This document shows positions 31,760 to 41,377 of a DNA stretch of 64,000 nucleotides, piece by piece. A model generated the notes under the pieces. It worked only from the letters and a program-made list of their open reading frames with translations. It was not told where the DNA came from and did not search any database. The DNA is from Thermosipho sp. (in: thermotogales). Its GTDB lineage: Bacteria; Thermotogota; Thermotogae; Thermotogales; Fervidobacteriaceae. Position 1 is the first letter of the stretch; each line of letters begins with the position of its first letter. Position numbers and translations under genes: made by a program. Where the stretch lies: positions 37,308-101,307 of the forward strand of contig JASKLO010000003.1 of NCBI GenBank assembly GCA_030153605.1. The letters are read 5' to 3'.

Positions 31760-34700
31760 GAAAAACTGTTTTAGTTTTAATGCTTGTAATTCTTTCAATA
31801 TTTGTATTTTCTGAAATTAAGTCAATAAACTATTATGATAACAAAGAAAATATTGTTGTTTTAATTGAACTTGATCATCAAGTTCAACCTACTAAAGTTA
31901 GTTTTGGATGGAATGAGTCGGAAACTGTTTATTATTTGGAACTTAATGACAATTATTTAGAAAATTCTTTTTTACCTGTATCTAAAGGACCTTTAGAAGG
32001 AATACAAGTTATCAATACAAACAAGGGTGTTAATATTTTTCTGTTCACAATATTACCAACAGAAATTAATTGGTATGCACTTAACAATAAGGTATTTGTG
32101 CTCATTCCTAAAAGTATTTCTAATAAAACATTAAATTATTCATTTATGAATACTCCAATTGATATTGTGGTTCGTGAACTTGCAAATACAATAGGCCTTG
32201 ATGTTTCATTATATGAAGGTGTACGCAATAAAAGAGTAAATTTAGTAGTTTCAAACGCTACAATAGAAGAAGCATTCAGACAATTATTATTGAATAATCC
32301 TGATATTAGTTATGCTTTCGATCCCAACAAGACAATATACATTGGAACTCCAGAAGAAATAAGTCAAAATTTTGCTAGATATTGGTATATATATGAAGGA
32401 GAAGTTAATAGCGATAAGATTAAACAACTTCTAGGTTCAGGAACTTTTGTAAATTATTTAAAAGATAAATCTAAAATTTTTGTTTATGGTGGAATTAGAG
32501 AACATAGAATGATTGCTGAAGCAATTTCATCTACTCCTTCAGAAGGTTGGCATTATTTTACATATGAAACAGATGAAAATACTTTAACGGACTTTTTAAA
32601 TAATATTTCACAAATGTATGAATTTAAATTTGTTATTTTGAAAGGTTTGAAGCAAGTTGCTGTTTATTCTAATAACTCTGTTGCTAATACTATAGGTTAT
32701 TTTATCTCTATTTTAAAATCTGAAGAATTATATAACGAACTTAATATGGAAAAAGTAAAAGTTAATTATCCAGAACGGATAAAAAATGTATTAGATAAAA
32801 TAGGTATAAAAAACAACTTAATTGGTGAATACATTGAGGTTCCTAAAAATAATGTTCCGTTAGTAATGAGTTTAAATAATGATAGGGTAATTGGAAATCC
32901 TTATAGAATGGTTTTGGATAATGTTTATTTAGAAACAGTTAATAACGCAATTTCATATTTAAACATTTCACCGGATGATAGTAAAGTTACTGAGACAAAT
33001 GGAAAGATTTTTGTGACATTATTTATTACCGAAGAAAAATTTAAAAGATTTCAACAATTTATTGAGATAGCTTCTACAAAAACTGCAAAAATAAAATTAG
33101 ATGAAGTTCTAATTGAAAAATATCCTGTGAAAGTGCTAAGTAAAGATAGTAATGGAATTTTAATCGAAGGAAAAGAAAAGGTAGTAGACGAATTAATTAA
33201 TTTAGCTAAAGAATATGAACTTCAACAAAAGGCAGAAATGGAAAAAGCTGAAAAATCAAATATTGTAAAATATACTCTTGAATTATTGCCAACTGATCCT
33301 AGCTTGGAAATTTTTGAAGTACTTCTTGGAGCAACCCCAAGTTATTTCACCGAAAATTATGCTATATTTGAAGTTAAAAAAGATGAATTAAATAGCTTTA
33401 AAGAGAAAGTAAATAATATTAGAAACGATTTTGGAAAAAAGACTAAGTATTTAGAAGGATATGAGGTGGATGAAACATTAAAATCATTAATCAAAGAACT
33501 TTATGATGTTGACGTAATACCTTTGAAAAATGGTTATATACTAAGGGGGTTGAATGTAGATAAAGCAATAGATTTTGCAAAGGTCTATGCAACTGAAAAA
33601 GAAAATATTGAGATTGTATCTAAATCATTGAATATTGAATTAGAAAATTCAAATGAAATAGTTGATATGTTAAAAAATATTTATGATGTTGATTCTACAT
33701 ATTTTGCTGGTCTTAAAGTTCTATATTTAAAAGGAAAAAAAGAATCGGTAGAAAGTGCTATAGAATTTGTACAATCATTATTAGAATCTCAACCACCAAA
33801 AGAAGCGAAATTTAAAGTTTTAAATGTTGCTGCGACTGATCAGCTAAAAAATATTTTGGCAGAGCTTACTGATCTACAAGTATTCACTTACCAAGAAAAA
33901 ACTATTCTTTATGGTACACAAGATTCAATATCAAAAGCAGAAGAGATTATAAATAATATTATTTCTGAAAACGTTGTTACTAGAATTGAAACAAATCTAG
34001 ACTATGAACAAGTTCAGAAATTTGTTGCTTTCCTTTTTGGAGAAGATGTTAAAGTAATTAACATAGGAAATAGTATTTATTTTAAAGGTCCGAAAATTTA
34101 TGTTGATGAAGTGATTAAACAAATAAATTTAATTAGTTCTAGCGAGTCAGTTAAAAGTGAAGAAGAAAATAAAAACAATATTTTTGTTAAAGACAACCTG
34201 ATTAATATTGATGTTTCCGATGCTCCGTTAGCAGATGTTATTAAAACAATTTATAGCCAATTAGGTTATTCAATTGTAGTTGATGGAATTGAAGATAAAA
34301 TAACATTAAAACTTGAAAACGCAAGTATCGAAGATTTTGAAAAAATTATTAGCGAAAAAGTTTCGATCGAAAAAGAAAATAATTTTATCTCAATTAAACC
34401 AAAAGAGTCAGAAAATGCACAAGTTGTTTCCGACGAAATAGTAAAATACGAGAATGGATTGTTCTCAATTGATGCTGAAGATGTTCCAGTAGACGAATTA
34501 ATAAGGGAAGTTATGAAAAAAGTTGGATATTCAGCAATAATTTCAAAGGATATAAATATAAGATCTAATATTTTTGCTAAAGATATCACTTTTGATAACT
34601 TTATTAACATCCTCAATAATTACAATATTTCTGTTGATAAAAAAGATGATATTTATTTCTTTAATGAAACAACAACTGAAGCAACACAAAATATTGATAA

Positions 34701-35559
34701 ATTTATCTTCAGTGTTCCAAGAGGGTCTGAAAAAGTTAAACAATTAGTTGCGTTTTATGGTGGACAAACTTTTGTAGATACTGAAAGTGGTATGGTTATT
34801 GCTACTGGAATAAGCGCAAAAAGTGCATCAGAAATCAAAGAATATATTGAAAGTTTATTAGAAGTTAAATTAGCTTCTATTGAAGTCAAAGTTATAGATG
34901 AAGATATGAACGATAGTGCTGAACTAGATTTAGGTAAAATAAGTACAGCATTAGGGGAATTATCAAATAATGGTTTAAGTATAAACCTTGCATTAAGTGA
35001 TTTATCATTTGAAAAAATAGCAGAGAAAATTTTAAATTCAGGAAATTCAAATATTGATATGACAAATAGTACAATTTCTAAAACATTAAGTAATTCGAAT
35101 ATAGTTGCAAATCCTAATGTAGTTGCTAAAAGCGGTGAAACTGCAAACATTATAATAGGTGATAGGTTGCCAATTATTTTAAAGGATGCTGAAGGAAATG
35201 AATCAATACAATATTTGCAATCTGGAGTGATTTTGGAAATTACACCTTTTATTAATGCAGATAATACAATAGACTTAAAATTAAGAATTGAAGTAAGTAC
35301 TTTTGATTGGGAAGTTGGTGCAAGTTCAGTTTCAAAATTACCAGTTGAAAAGACAAGAGAGTTTAGATCAAGTTTGACTTTGAAAAATGGTCAAACGCTC
35401 ATTATTGGTGGTTTGACTAGGGATGAAAAAATCACTTCCACTAGTAAATTACCAATTTTAGGAGATTTACCAATTATTGGAAAATTCTTTAGTAAACAAT
35501 CTGAGAAATTTACAAAAAGAAATTTAATAATATTTATTACTGCAAAAGTTATTGAATAA
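31756..35559 (+). CDS. pilQ: Very long secretin (PilQ/GspD family) with multiple N-domains
   Basis: Outer-envelope pore of a pilus/secretion machine. Signal peptide, AMIN-like domain (~20-120), a first STN-like domain (~127-197), a long array of small alpha/beta modules (~200-800), two more STN-like domains (~813-880 and ~898-967), and the secretin core (~1110-1267) with VVAKSGETANIIIGDRLPI, LTLKNGQTLIIGGL and LPILGDLPIIGKFF. At 1267 residues it is about twice the usual length. The extra modules may span the wide periplasm under the toga. ATG overlaps the previous stop. Confidence 0.92.
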   Translation: MRKTVLVLMLVILSIFVFSEIKSINYYDNKENIVVLIELDHQVQPTKVSFGWNESETVYYLELNDNYLENSFLPVSKGPLEGIQVINTNKGVNIFLFTILPTEINWYALNNKVFVLIPKSISNKTLNYSFMNTPIDIVVRELANTIGLDVSLYEGVRNKRVNLVVSNATIEEAFRQLLLNNPDISYAFDPNKTIYIGTPEEISQNFARYWYIYEGEVNSDKIKQLLGSGTFVNYLKDKSKIFVYGGIREHRMIAEAISSTPSEGWHYFTYETDENTLTDFLNNISQMYEFKFVILKGLKQVAVYSNNSVANTIGYFISILKSEELYNELNMEKVKVNYPERIKNVLDKIGIKNNLIGEYIEVPKNNVPLVMSLNNDRVIGNPYRMVLDNVYLETVNNAISYLNISPDDSKVTETNGKIFVTLFITEEKFKRFQQFIEIASTKTAKIKLDEVLIEKYPVKVLSKDSNGILIEGKEKVVDELINLAKEYELQQKAEMEKAEKSNIVKYTLELLPTDPSLEIFEVLLGATPSYFTENYAIFEVKKDELNSFKEKVNNIRNDFGKKTKYLEGYEVDETLKSLIKELYDVDVIPLKNGYILRGLNVDKAIDFAKVYATEKENIEIVSKSLNIELENSNEIVDMLKNIYDVDSTYFAGLKVLYLKGKKESVESAIEFVQSLLESQPPKEAKFKVLNVAATDQLKNILAELTDLQVFTYQEKTILYGTQDSISKAEEIINNIISENVVTRIETNLDYEQVQKFVAFLFGEDVKVINIGNSIYFKGPKIYVDEVIKQINLISSSESVKSEEENKNNIFVKDNLINIDVSDAPLADVIKTIYSQLGYSIVVDGIEDKITLKLENASIEDFEKIISEKVSIEKENNFISIKPKESENAQVVSDEIVKYENGLFSIDAEDVPVDELIREVMKKVGYSAIISKDINIRSNIFAKDITFDNFINILNNYNISVDKKDDIYFFNETTTEATQNIDKFIFSVPRGSEKVKQLVAFYGGQTFVDTESGMVIATGISAKSASEIKEYIESLLEVKLASIEVKVIDEDMNDSAELDLGKISTALGELSNNGLSINLALSDLSFEKIAEKILNSGNSNIDMTNSTISKTLSNSNIVANPNVVAKSGETANIIIGDRLPIILKDAEGNESIQYLQSGVILEITPFINADNTIDLKLRIEVSTFDWEVGASSVSKLPVEKTREFRSSLTLKNGQTLIIGGLTRDEKITSTSKLPILGDLPIIGKFFSKQSEKFTKRNLIIFITAKVIE

Positions 35560-35563
35560 AATT

Positions 35564-36370
35564 ATGGTTAGAAAAGCTGTATTTTCTGGAAAGTTTTATC
35601 CAAGCACAGCAGATGAAATTAAAAGTTTTATTGAAGAAAACCTAAGTGGTCATAATAATATTAATGTACAAGAAAATCTAAAAAAATTAGGATTAATCTT
35701 GCCGCATGCCGGATATGTTTATAGTGCTAAAACTGCTATTAGAGCTATAGAAAAAGCACAAAAACTTATAAAACCAGCAACTGTGATTTTAATAGGAACT
35801 AATCATACTGGAATAGGTAATGGAGTATGTTCAGTCTGGGATAGTGGCCAATGGGAAACTCCCTTTGGGAAGGTTAATGTTAATAATGAAATTGCTGAAG
35901 AGTTAATTAAAAGTTCAGATTTATTTGAAAAAGATTATTCAGCACATATATATGAACATTCAATTGAAGTTCAATTACCATTGCTCAAGTATTTCTTTGA
36001 TGATTTTAAGATAGTACCAATTATTTACAATATTCAAAATATTACATATACATTCCAAATTATTGAGATTTTTAAAAAACTAAACTTTAATAATTTGTTA
36101 TTTGTTGCCTCATCAGATTTTAATCATTATGAAGATGACAAAACAACCAGATTAAAAGATCAAATTTTGATTGAAAAAATATTGGAAAGAGATATAAAAG
36201 GTATGTACCAGGTTGCAAATGAATTTAATATAACCGCTTGTGGATTAGGTCCTATGTCAATATTGGTTGGATTATTTAATAATATTGAGCTTGTTGATCA
36301 TACTACAAGTGCTGAGTTTTCAAATGATTATTCTTTGACTGTGGGTTATGCAAGTTTTCTTTTAAGGTGA
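35564..36370 (+). CDS. Memo family protein (AmmeMemoRadiSam system protein B-like)
   Basis: Memo-like fold related to class III ring-cleavage dioxygenases. Signatures: VRKAVFSGKFYPS, LPHAGYVYSAKTA, IGTNHTG, YEHSIEVQLP and ASSDFNHYED, which include the putative metal-site His residues. About 269 residues, normal. I use ATG at 35564; an earlier TTG at 35552 overlaps pilQ. Function of bacterial Memo is not settled. Adjacency to the secretin gene resembles what I recall from Thermotoga. Confidence 0.88.
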   Translation: MVRKAVFSGKFYPSTADEIKSFIEENLSGHNNINVQENLKKLGLILPHAGYVYSAKTAIRAIEKAQKLIKPATVILIGTNHTGIGNGVCSVWDSGQWETPFGKVNVNNEIAEELIKSSDLFEKDYSAHIYEHSIEVQLPLLKYFFDDFKIVPIIYNIQNITYTFQIIEIFKKLNFNNLLFVASSDFNHYEDDKTTRLKDQILIEKILERDIKGMYQVANEFNITACGLGPMSILVGLFNNIELVDHTTSAEFSNDYSLTVGYASFLLR

Positions 36371-36374
36371 TTAT

Positions 36375-36947
36375 ATGGAAAAATTTTTTGAAAAAATAAA
36401 GAATAGAATTCCTTTAATTTTAATTATTTTGATTTTTATTATGGTTAGTGGTTCAATTTTTCAAGAGAAATTTTTTAAAAACGAAAATGATAAAGAAATG
36501 GTTAGCGTAAGAAGAGAGTATGGGAGCCAGTTGATAGATATTAACTTGGCTACATATGAAGAATTAATGTCATTGTCAGGAATTGGTCCAACAAAAGCAA
36601 AGGAAATTATCAAATATAGGGAAGAAATTGGGAATTTTAGAACTATTGAGGAATTAATGAATGTTAGTGGAATAGGAGAAGCAACTTTTCAAAAAATTAA
36701 AGATAGAATAATTGTTTCAAATAATAATGATATTAATACGCAAGGGGAAATTAATCGAAAAATAAATATTAATTTTTCAAGTGTTGATGAATTAGATAAT
36801 CTTCCTGGAATTGGTCCTACTAAAGCACAGGAAATTGTAAATTACAGAGAAAGATATGGTGAATTTAAATCTTATGATGATCTTTTAAACGTAAATGGTA
36901 TAGGCCCCAAAACATTGGAGAAAATTAAACCTTATATTGAATTTTAA
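36375..36947 (+). CDS. comEA: ComEA-like DNA-binding protein with two helix-hairpin-helix units
   Basis: An N-terminal membrane helix (IPLILIILIFIMVSG) followed by two copies of the ComEA module: IDINLATYEELMSLSGIGPTKAKEII (from about residue 55) and ININFSSVDELDNLPGIGPTKAQEIV (from about 133), each with a second hairpin (VSGIGEATFQKI, VNGIGPKTLEKI). Most ComEA have one module. Its presence after the secretin suggests DNA uptake. The stop codon overlaps the convergent ftsI stop through the shared TTAA. Confidence 0.9.
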   Translation: MEKFFEKIKNRIPLILIILIFIMVSGSIFQEKFFKNENDKEMVSVRREYGSQLIDINLATYEELMSLSGIGPTKAKEIIKYREEIGNFRTIEELMNVSGIGEATFQKIKDRIIVSNNNDINTQGEINRKININFSSVDELDNLPGIGPTKAQEIVNYRERYGEFKSYDDLLNVNGIGPKTLEKIKPYIEF

Positions 36948-38689
36948 AATCCCAATTTTACAGTTATATAATTAGAAATTGTGTTAGGTGTGGGTTCTTG
37001 ATCAATAACGTAGAGGCCTACACCTTTTGTTTTTATGTTAAAATCATTTTTGATTTTTTCAAGTTGGTATAAATTCCAACCTCTTAAATCAGGAACAACA
37101 CCTGGTACAACTTTTACAAAATTTTTTTCATTTGAATTAATTAGATTTATTATGGTTAAAACGGTGTCTTTAAAGATAGGTGCAGAAACAAAACTTGATA
37201 AATCATAACCCTTTGGATTATCTACCCATACAAGTATTGTATATTTTTTGTTATTATATTCAAAATAACCTTCAAAAGTCATGAGATATTCACCTGATCC
37301 AGGTTTTTTTTCAGAAGTACCAGTTTTTCCATAAAGTTCTAAACCAGGAATTTTAGCAAGAAATCCGGTTCCACTTTCTACAACTTCTTTTAAAGCTTTC
37401 ATTAATTTTTGAGAAGTTATAGAAGATATAATCCTATAAGTTTTTTGATTAGAATTTTCCACTAATGTTGGTGAAATATAAATACCATTATTAACAATTG
37501 AGTTAAAGGCTACAATTAATTGAATAGGAGTAACACCAATAGAATAACCAATAGGTAAATAAGCCCATTCTACTTTTGACCATTCATTTGGTTTTTTCAA
37601 TACTCCATCAATTTCTCCAGATAGTTGAATGCCTGTTTTTGTTTCAAATCCAAATGATTTTAAAATATCGTATAATTTTTCTAAGTCATATTTTTCAATT
37701 AGTTTCTTTGAAGTTTGAACAGCTGCAACATTACATGATTGTGCAATAGCTTCGTAAAAATCTATTAATCCATGAGAATGAATATCATTGATTTTAATAT
37801 CGAGTGAAGGATCAGGTTTAATATGTCCATTACATACAAATGTAGCAGTATCAGTAATAACTCCTAAATCTAACGCTGCAGCATAGAAAATAGGTTTAAT
37901 TGCAGAACCAGGTTCAATGTAACCCATAATATAATCGGGCCAGTTTCTAGTTGTGACTAAACTTTTGATTTTTCCAGTGCTGGTTTCCATTAAAATTATT
38001 CCAATAGAGTCTGCAGAATATTTTTCTTTTTCTTGTAATGCCAAATTATATAGTGCGGCTTGAAAATGAGAATCGATTGTTAATTTAATTGAGTTTCCAT
38101 TAGTGGGCGGAATATAAGAGGTGATAGATGCTTTGGGGGTTAGAAATCCAGAATATTTTATTTGAATTTTTCCATTATTTTTATTATTTAAATATTTATC
38201 GAAAAATTTTTCTATTCCAGAAATTCCTTTTCCGTCTCGATAAATTCCTAAGATATTATTAAAACCAAAGTCTTTTAAAGAAGTTCTCATTTCTACAACT
38301 TGGATATTAACAAATGGCATAAGATCAATAGGTATTTTGTTTTGTAAACGATCTTTATCAAATGATTCACCAATTTTAATAAATTTTTGATTTAAATTCA
38401 ATGATATATTGAAATTTTTTTCTAAAATTTTTAAGTCAACTTCAAAAGAAGGTCTGAAATACTCTTTTAAAAAATTAACATCTAAATATGCAACATAGTA
38501 AGGATAACTCATTGCCAATGTTTGATTATTACAATCAACAATTTTACCTCTTAAAGCAGGTATCTCTTGAGTAAAAATTTTATTATTTTGTAATTCGTTT
38601 AATGAGATTAACCTTATGATAACAAGTAAAAGCAAAATAGATAATAGAAATAAAACCAAGTAAACTCTAGGGTTTTTATAATCCATCAT
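36944..38689 (-). CDS. ftsI: Class B penicillin-binding protein (FtsI/PBP2-like) with a PASTA-like tail
   Basis: Septal peptidoglycan transpeptidase. N-terminal membrane helix (VYLVLFLLSILLLLVIIRL), RGKIVD motif of class B PBPs, catalytic SxxK at S262-K265 (GSAIKP), SxN in AQSCN and KTGT (YGKTGTSEKKPG). The last ~60 residues (VPDLRGWNLYQLEKI...) look like one PASTA domain. It overlaps ftsL by ATGA and belongs to the rsmH-ftsL-ftsI division order. Confidence 0.93.
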   Translation of the reverse strand: MMDYKNPRVYLVLFLLSILLLLVIIRLISLNELQNNKIFTQEIPALRGKIVDCNNQTLAMSYPYYVAYLDVNFLKEYFRPSFEVDLKILEKNFNISLNLNQKFIKIGESFDKDRLQNKIPIDLMPFVNIQVVEMRTSLKDFGFNNILGIYRDGKGISGIEKFFDKYLNNKNNGKIQIKYSGFLTPKASITSYIPPTNGNSIKLTIDSHFQAALYNLALQEKEKYSADSIGIILMETSTGKIKSLVTTRNWPDYIMGYIEPGSAIKPIFYAAALDLGVITDTATFVCNGHIKPDPSLDIKINDIHSHGLIDFYEAIAQSCNVAAVQTSKKLIEKYDLEKLYDILKSFGFETKTGIQLSGEIDGVLKKPNEWSKVEWAYLPIGYSIGVTPIQLIVAFNSIVNNGIYISPTLVENSNQKTYRIISSITSQKLMKALKEVVESGTGFLAKIPGLELYGKTGTSEKKPGSGEYLMTFEGYFEYNNKKYTILVWVDNPKGYDLSSFVSAPIFKDTVLTIINLINSNEKNFVKVVPGVVPDLRGWNLYQLEKIKNDFNIKTKGVGLYVIDQEPTPNTISNYITVKLGF

Positions 38690-38949
38690 TTAATTACTTC
38701 TGATCCAACCATTAGCCTTTCAATATTTTTGTTTAACGTAGCAATTTTTGTTTGAAACTCTACAATTTGTTTTTCAAAGAATTTCTTTTCATTAAGTAGT
38801 TGTAAATTTTGCTTTGAAAAATAAGACGAGGTTAAAAATATAGATACAAAAAGTAGAATTGGCAAAGTAATTCTAAAGACTAAGATTCCAATGTGAGATA
38901 ATTTGTAACTTAATGTTTGTTTCCGCTTCGCTTGAATACTAACAGCCAT
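38686..38949 (-). CDS. ftsL: FtsL-like division protein
   Basis: 87 residues: basic cytoplasmic N-terminus, a single membrane helix (about 23-45: ILVFRITLPILLFVSIFLTSSYF) and a coiled coil (LLNEKKFFEKQIVEFQTKIATLNKNIERL). FtsL is poorly conserved in sequence; the topology and location between rsmH and ftsI make the call. GGAGGGG precedes the ATG. Confidence 0.75.
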   Translation of the reverse strand: MAVSIQAKRKQTLSYKLSHIGILVFRITLPILLFVSIFLTSSYFSKQNLQLLNEKKFFEKQIVEFQTKIATLNKNIERLMVGSEVIK

Positions 38950-38964
38950 TTAAACTCCCCTCCT

Positions 38965-39858
<894 letters not shown>

Positions 39859-39888
39859 CTATAATAATACATTTTTAGTTTATCAAAT
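39859..39888 (-). promoter_or_regulatory. Possible promoter of rsmH-ftsL-ftsI
   Basis: Minus strand reads TTGATA, 17 nt, TATAGC just upstream of the GCGGAGCGGAG ribosome-site region. A nearby TATTAT is an alternative -10. Weak call. Confidence 0.3.
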
Positions 39889-39919
39889 ATTAATTATAAA
39901 AAAAATTTTTCTTGAAATT

Positions 39920-39964
39920 AAAAAAAGAGGGCAAATTGCCTTTATTTAAAGGAATTTACCCTCT
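39920..39964 (-). terminator. Terminator of the purine operon
   Basis: A long hairpin (GAGGG.AAATT.CCTTTA paired with TAAAGG.AATTT.CCCTC, two small bulges) followed on the minus strand by a seven-T run. It lies 49 bases beyond the 8-oxoguanine deaminase stop. Confidence 0.75.
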
Positions 39965-40012
39965 TGTAATACCCATAAACAAAAGTATATTAAATTGTCA
40001 TGAAGAAAATTT

Positions 40013-41368
40013 TTACTTCAAAGCCTTATTAACAATTTTTTTGGATATTTCATTGTGTTGTTTTATATAATCGTCAATTTCAAAATCTACAAATTCGCCA
40101 TTGAAAATTTTTATTTTGCCGTTAATTATTGAAAAATCAACTTGTTTAGAATCACATAATAAAATTGCATTAATTGGATCATGTAGTGCGCCTGCAAATT
40201 CCAATTTATCAAGTTTAAATCCAATGAAATCAGCAGCCATATTAGGAGAAATTTTTCCAATGTAATCATCCATTCTAAGTACTTTAGCTCCACCAATAGT
40301 ACCAAAATTAAGTGCTTCTCTTACTGTGATAGCATCAGAACCATACTTTACTCTCTGAAGAAGAAGTGTATTTCTTAATTCTAGAAGCATGTTATTAGTA
40401 TCATTGCTTGCACTACCATCTACTGCTATACCAATTCTAATTTTATCTTTTAATTTTGTAACTGGAGCAATTCCGGAACCTAATCTCATGTTGGAAGATG
40501 GGCAATGAGCCATTCCAACGTCATTTTTCGATAGTTTTTCAATGTCTTCATCATTTAACCAAACCATATGTGCAAACCAAACTTTTGGATTTAACCAACC
40601 TAATTCTTCCATGTAATCAACTGGGCGTTTGCCAAATTTTTCTAAACAATATTCTTCTTCATCTTTAGTTTCCGCAAGATGAGTGTGTAATAAAACATTG
40701 TATTTTTCAGAAAGTTTTACAGTTTCTTTCATTAAATTTGGTGTAACTGAGAATGGCGAACATGGGGCGAGTGCAATTCTTAGCATAGAGTATTTTGAAG
40801 AATCATGATATTTTTTTATAACATATTCACTTTCTGCAAGAATTTCATCATCTTTTTGAACAACGCTATCGGGAGGTAGTCCACCATCTTTTTTACTCAA
40901 GGACATACTTCCTCGAGTTGGATGAAATCTAATTCCAATTTTTTTAGCAGCTTCAATTTCAGAATAAAATATTTTATTATTTCCATAAGGGTATAAATAG
41001 AGATGATCAGTTGTAGTAGTAACTCCAGTTTTGATCATTTCAGCAGTAGCAACTATTGTACTGACATATACTGCTTCCTCATCAATGTATTTCCAAATTT
41101 CATAAAGATAAACTAACCAATCAAAAAGTTTTTTGTTAGGTGCTAGGCCTCTAGTGAGGGATTGGTACAGATGGTGGTGTGTGTTTACAAAACCAGGAAT
41201 TACCAAATAGCCGTCCATATCATATACTTTATCAGCTTGTATATGTTCCCAATTTTTTCCCACTTCTTTTATCACGTTATCTTCAATTAAAATATATCCA
41301 TTTTGAATATCACCAATATTTTCATCAAATGTATAAAGAAAGGATATATTTTTAAAAAGAACTTTCAT
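40013..41368 (-). CDS. 8-oxoguanine deaminase (amidohydrolase superfamily)
   Basis: Zinc hydrolase expected to convert 8-oxoguanine to urate. Metal motif NTHHHLYQSLTRGLAP, then LFDWLVYLYEIW, TDHLYLYPYG, FHPTRGSMSLSKKDGGLPPDS, ALAPCSPFSVT, HTHLAET, AHCPSSNMRLGSGIAP and GVDGSASND follow the pattern I know from characterised 8-oxoguanine deaminases rather than ordinary guanine deaminase or AtzA. Length 451 fits. Last gene of a four-gene purine operon, 9 nt after the PLP-enzyme gene. Confidence 0.86.
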   Translation of the reverse strand: MKVLFKNISFLYTFDENIGDIQNGYILIEDNVIKEVGKNWEHIQADKVYDMDGYLVIPGFVNTHHHLYQSLTRGLAPNKKLFDWLVYLYEIWKYIDEEAVYVSTIVATAEMIKTGVTTTTDHLYLYPYGNNKIFYSEIEAAKKIGIRFHPTRGSMSLSKKDGGLPPDSVVQKDDEILAESEYVIKKYHDSSKYSMLRIALAPCSPFSVTPNLMKETVKLSEKYNVLLHTHLAETKDEEEYCLEKFGKRPVDYMEELGWLNPKVWFAHMVWLNDEDIEKLSKNDVGMAHCPSSNMRLGSGIAPVTKLKDKIRIGIAVDGSASNDTNNMLLELRNTLLLQRVKYGSDAITVREALNFGTIGGAKVLRMDDYIGKISPNMAADFIGFKLDKLEFAGALHDPINAILLCDSKQVDFSIINGKIKIFNGEFVDFEIDDYIKQHNEISKKIVNKALK

Positions 41369-41377
41369 AATTTCACC

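Noticed and set aside
34266..35150. Minus-strand open frames inside the secretin gene
   Set aside because: The plus-strand secretin frame is well supported by motifs; the antisense frames have low-complexity Ser/Ile/Phe composition and no start context.
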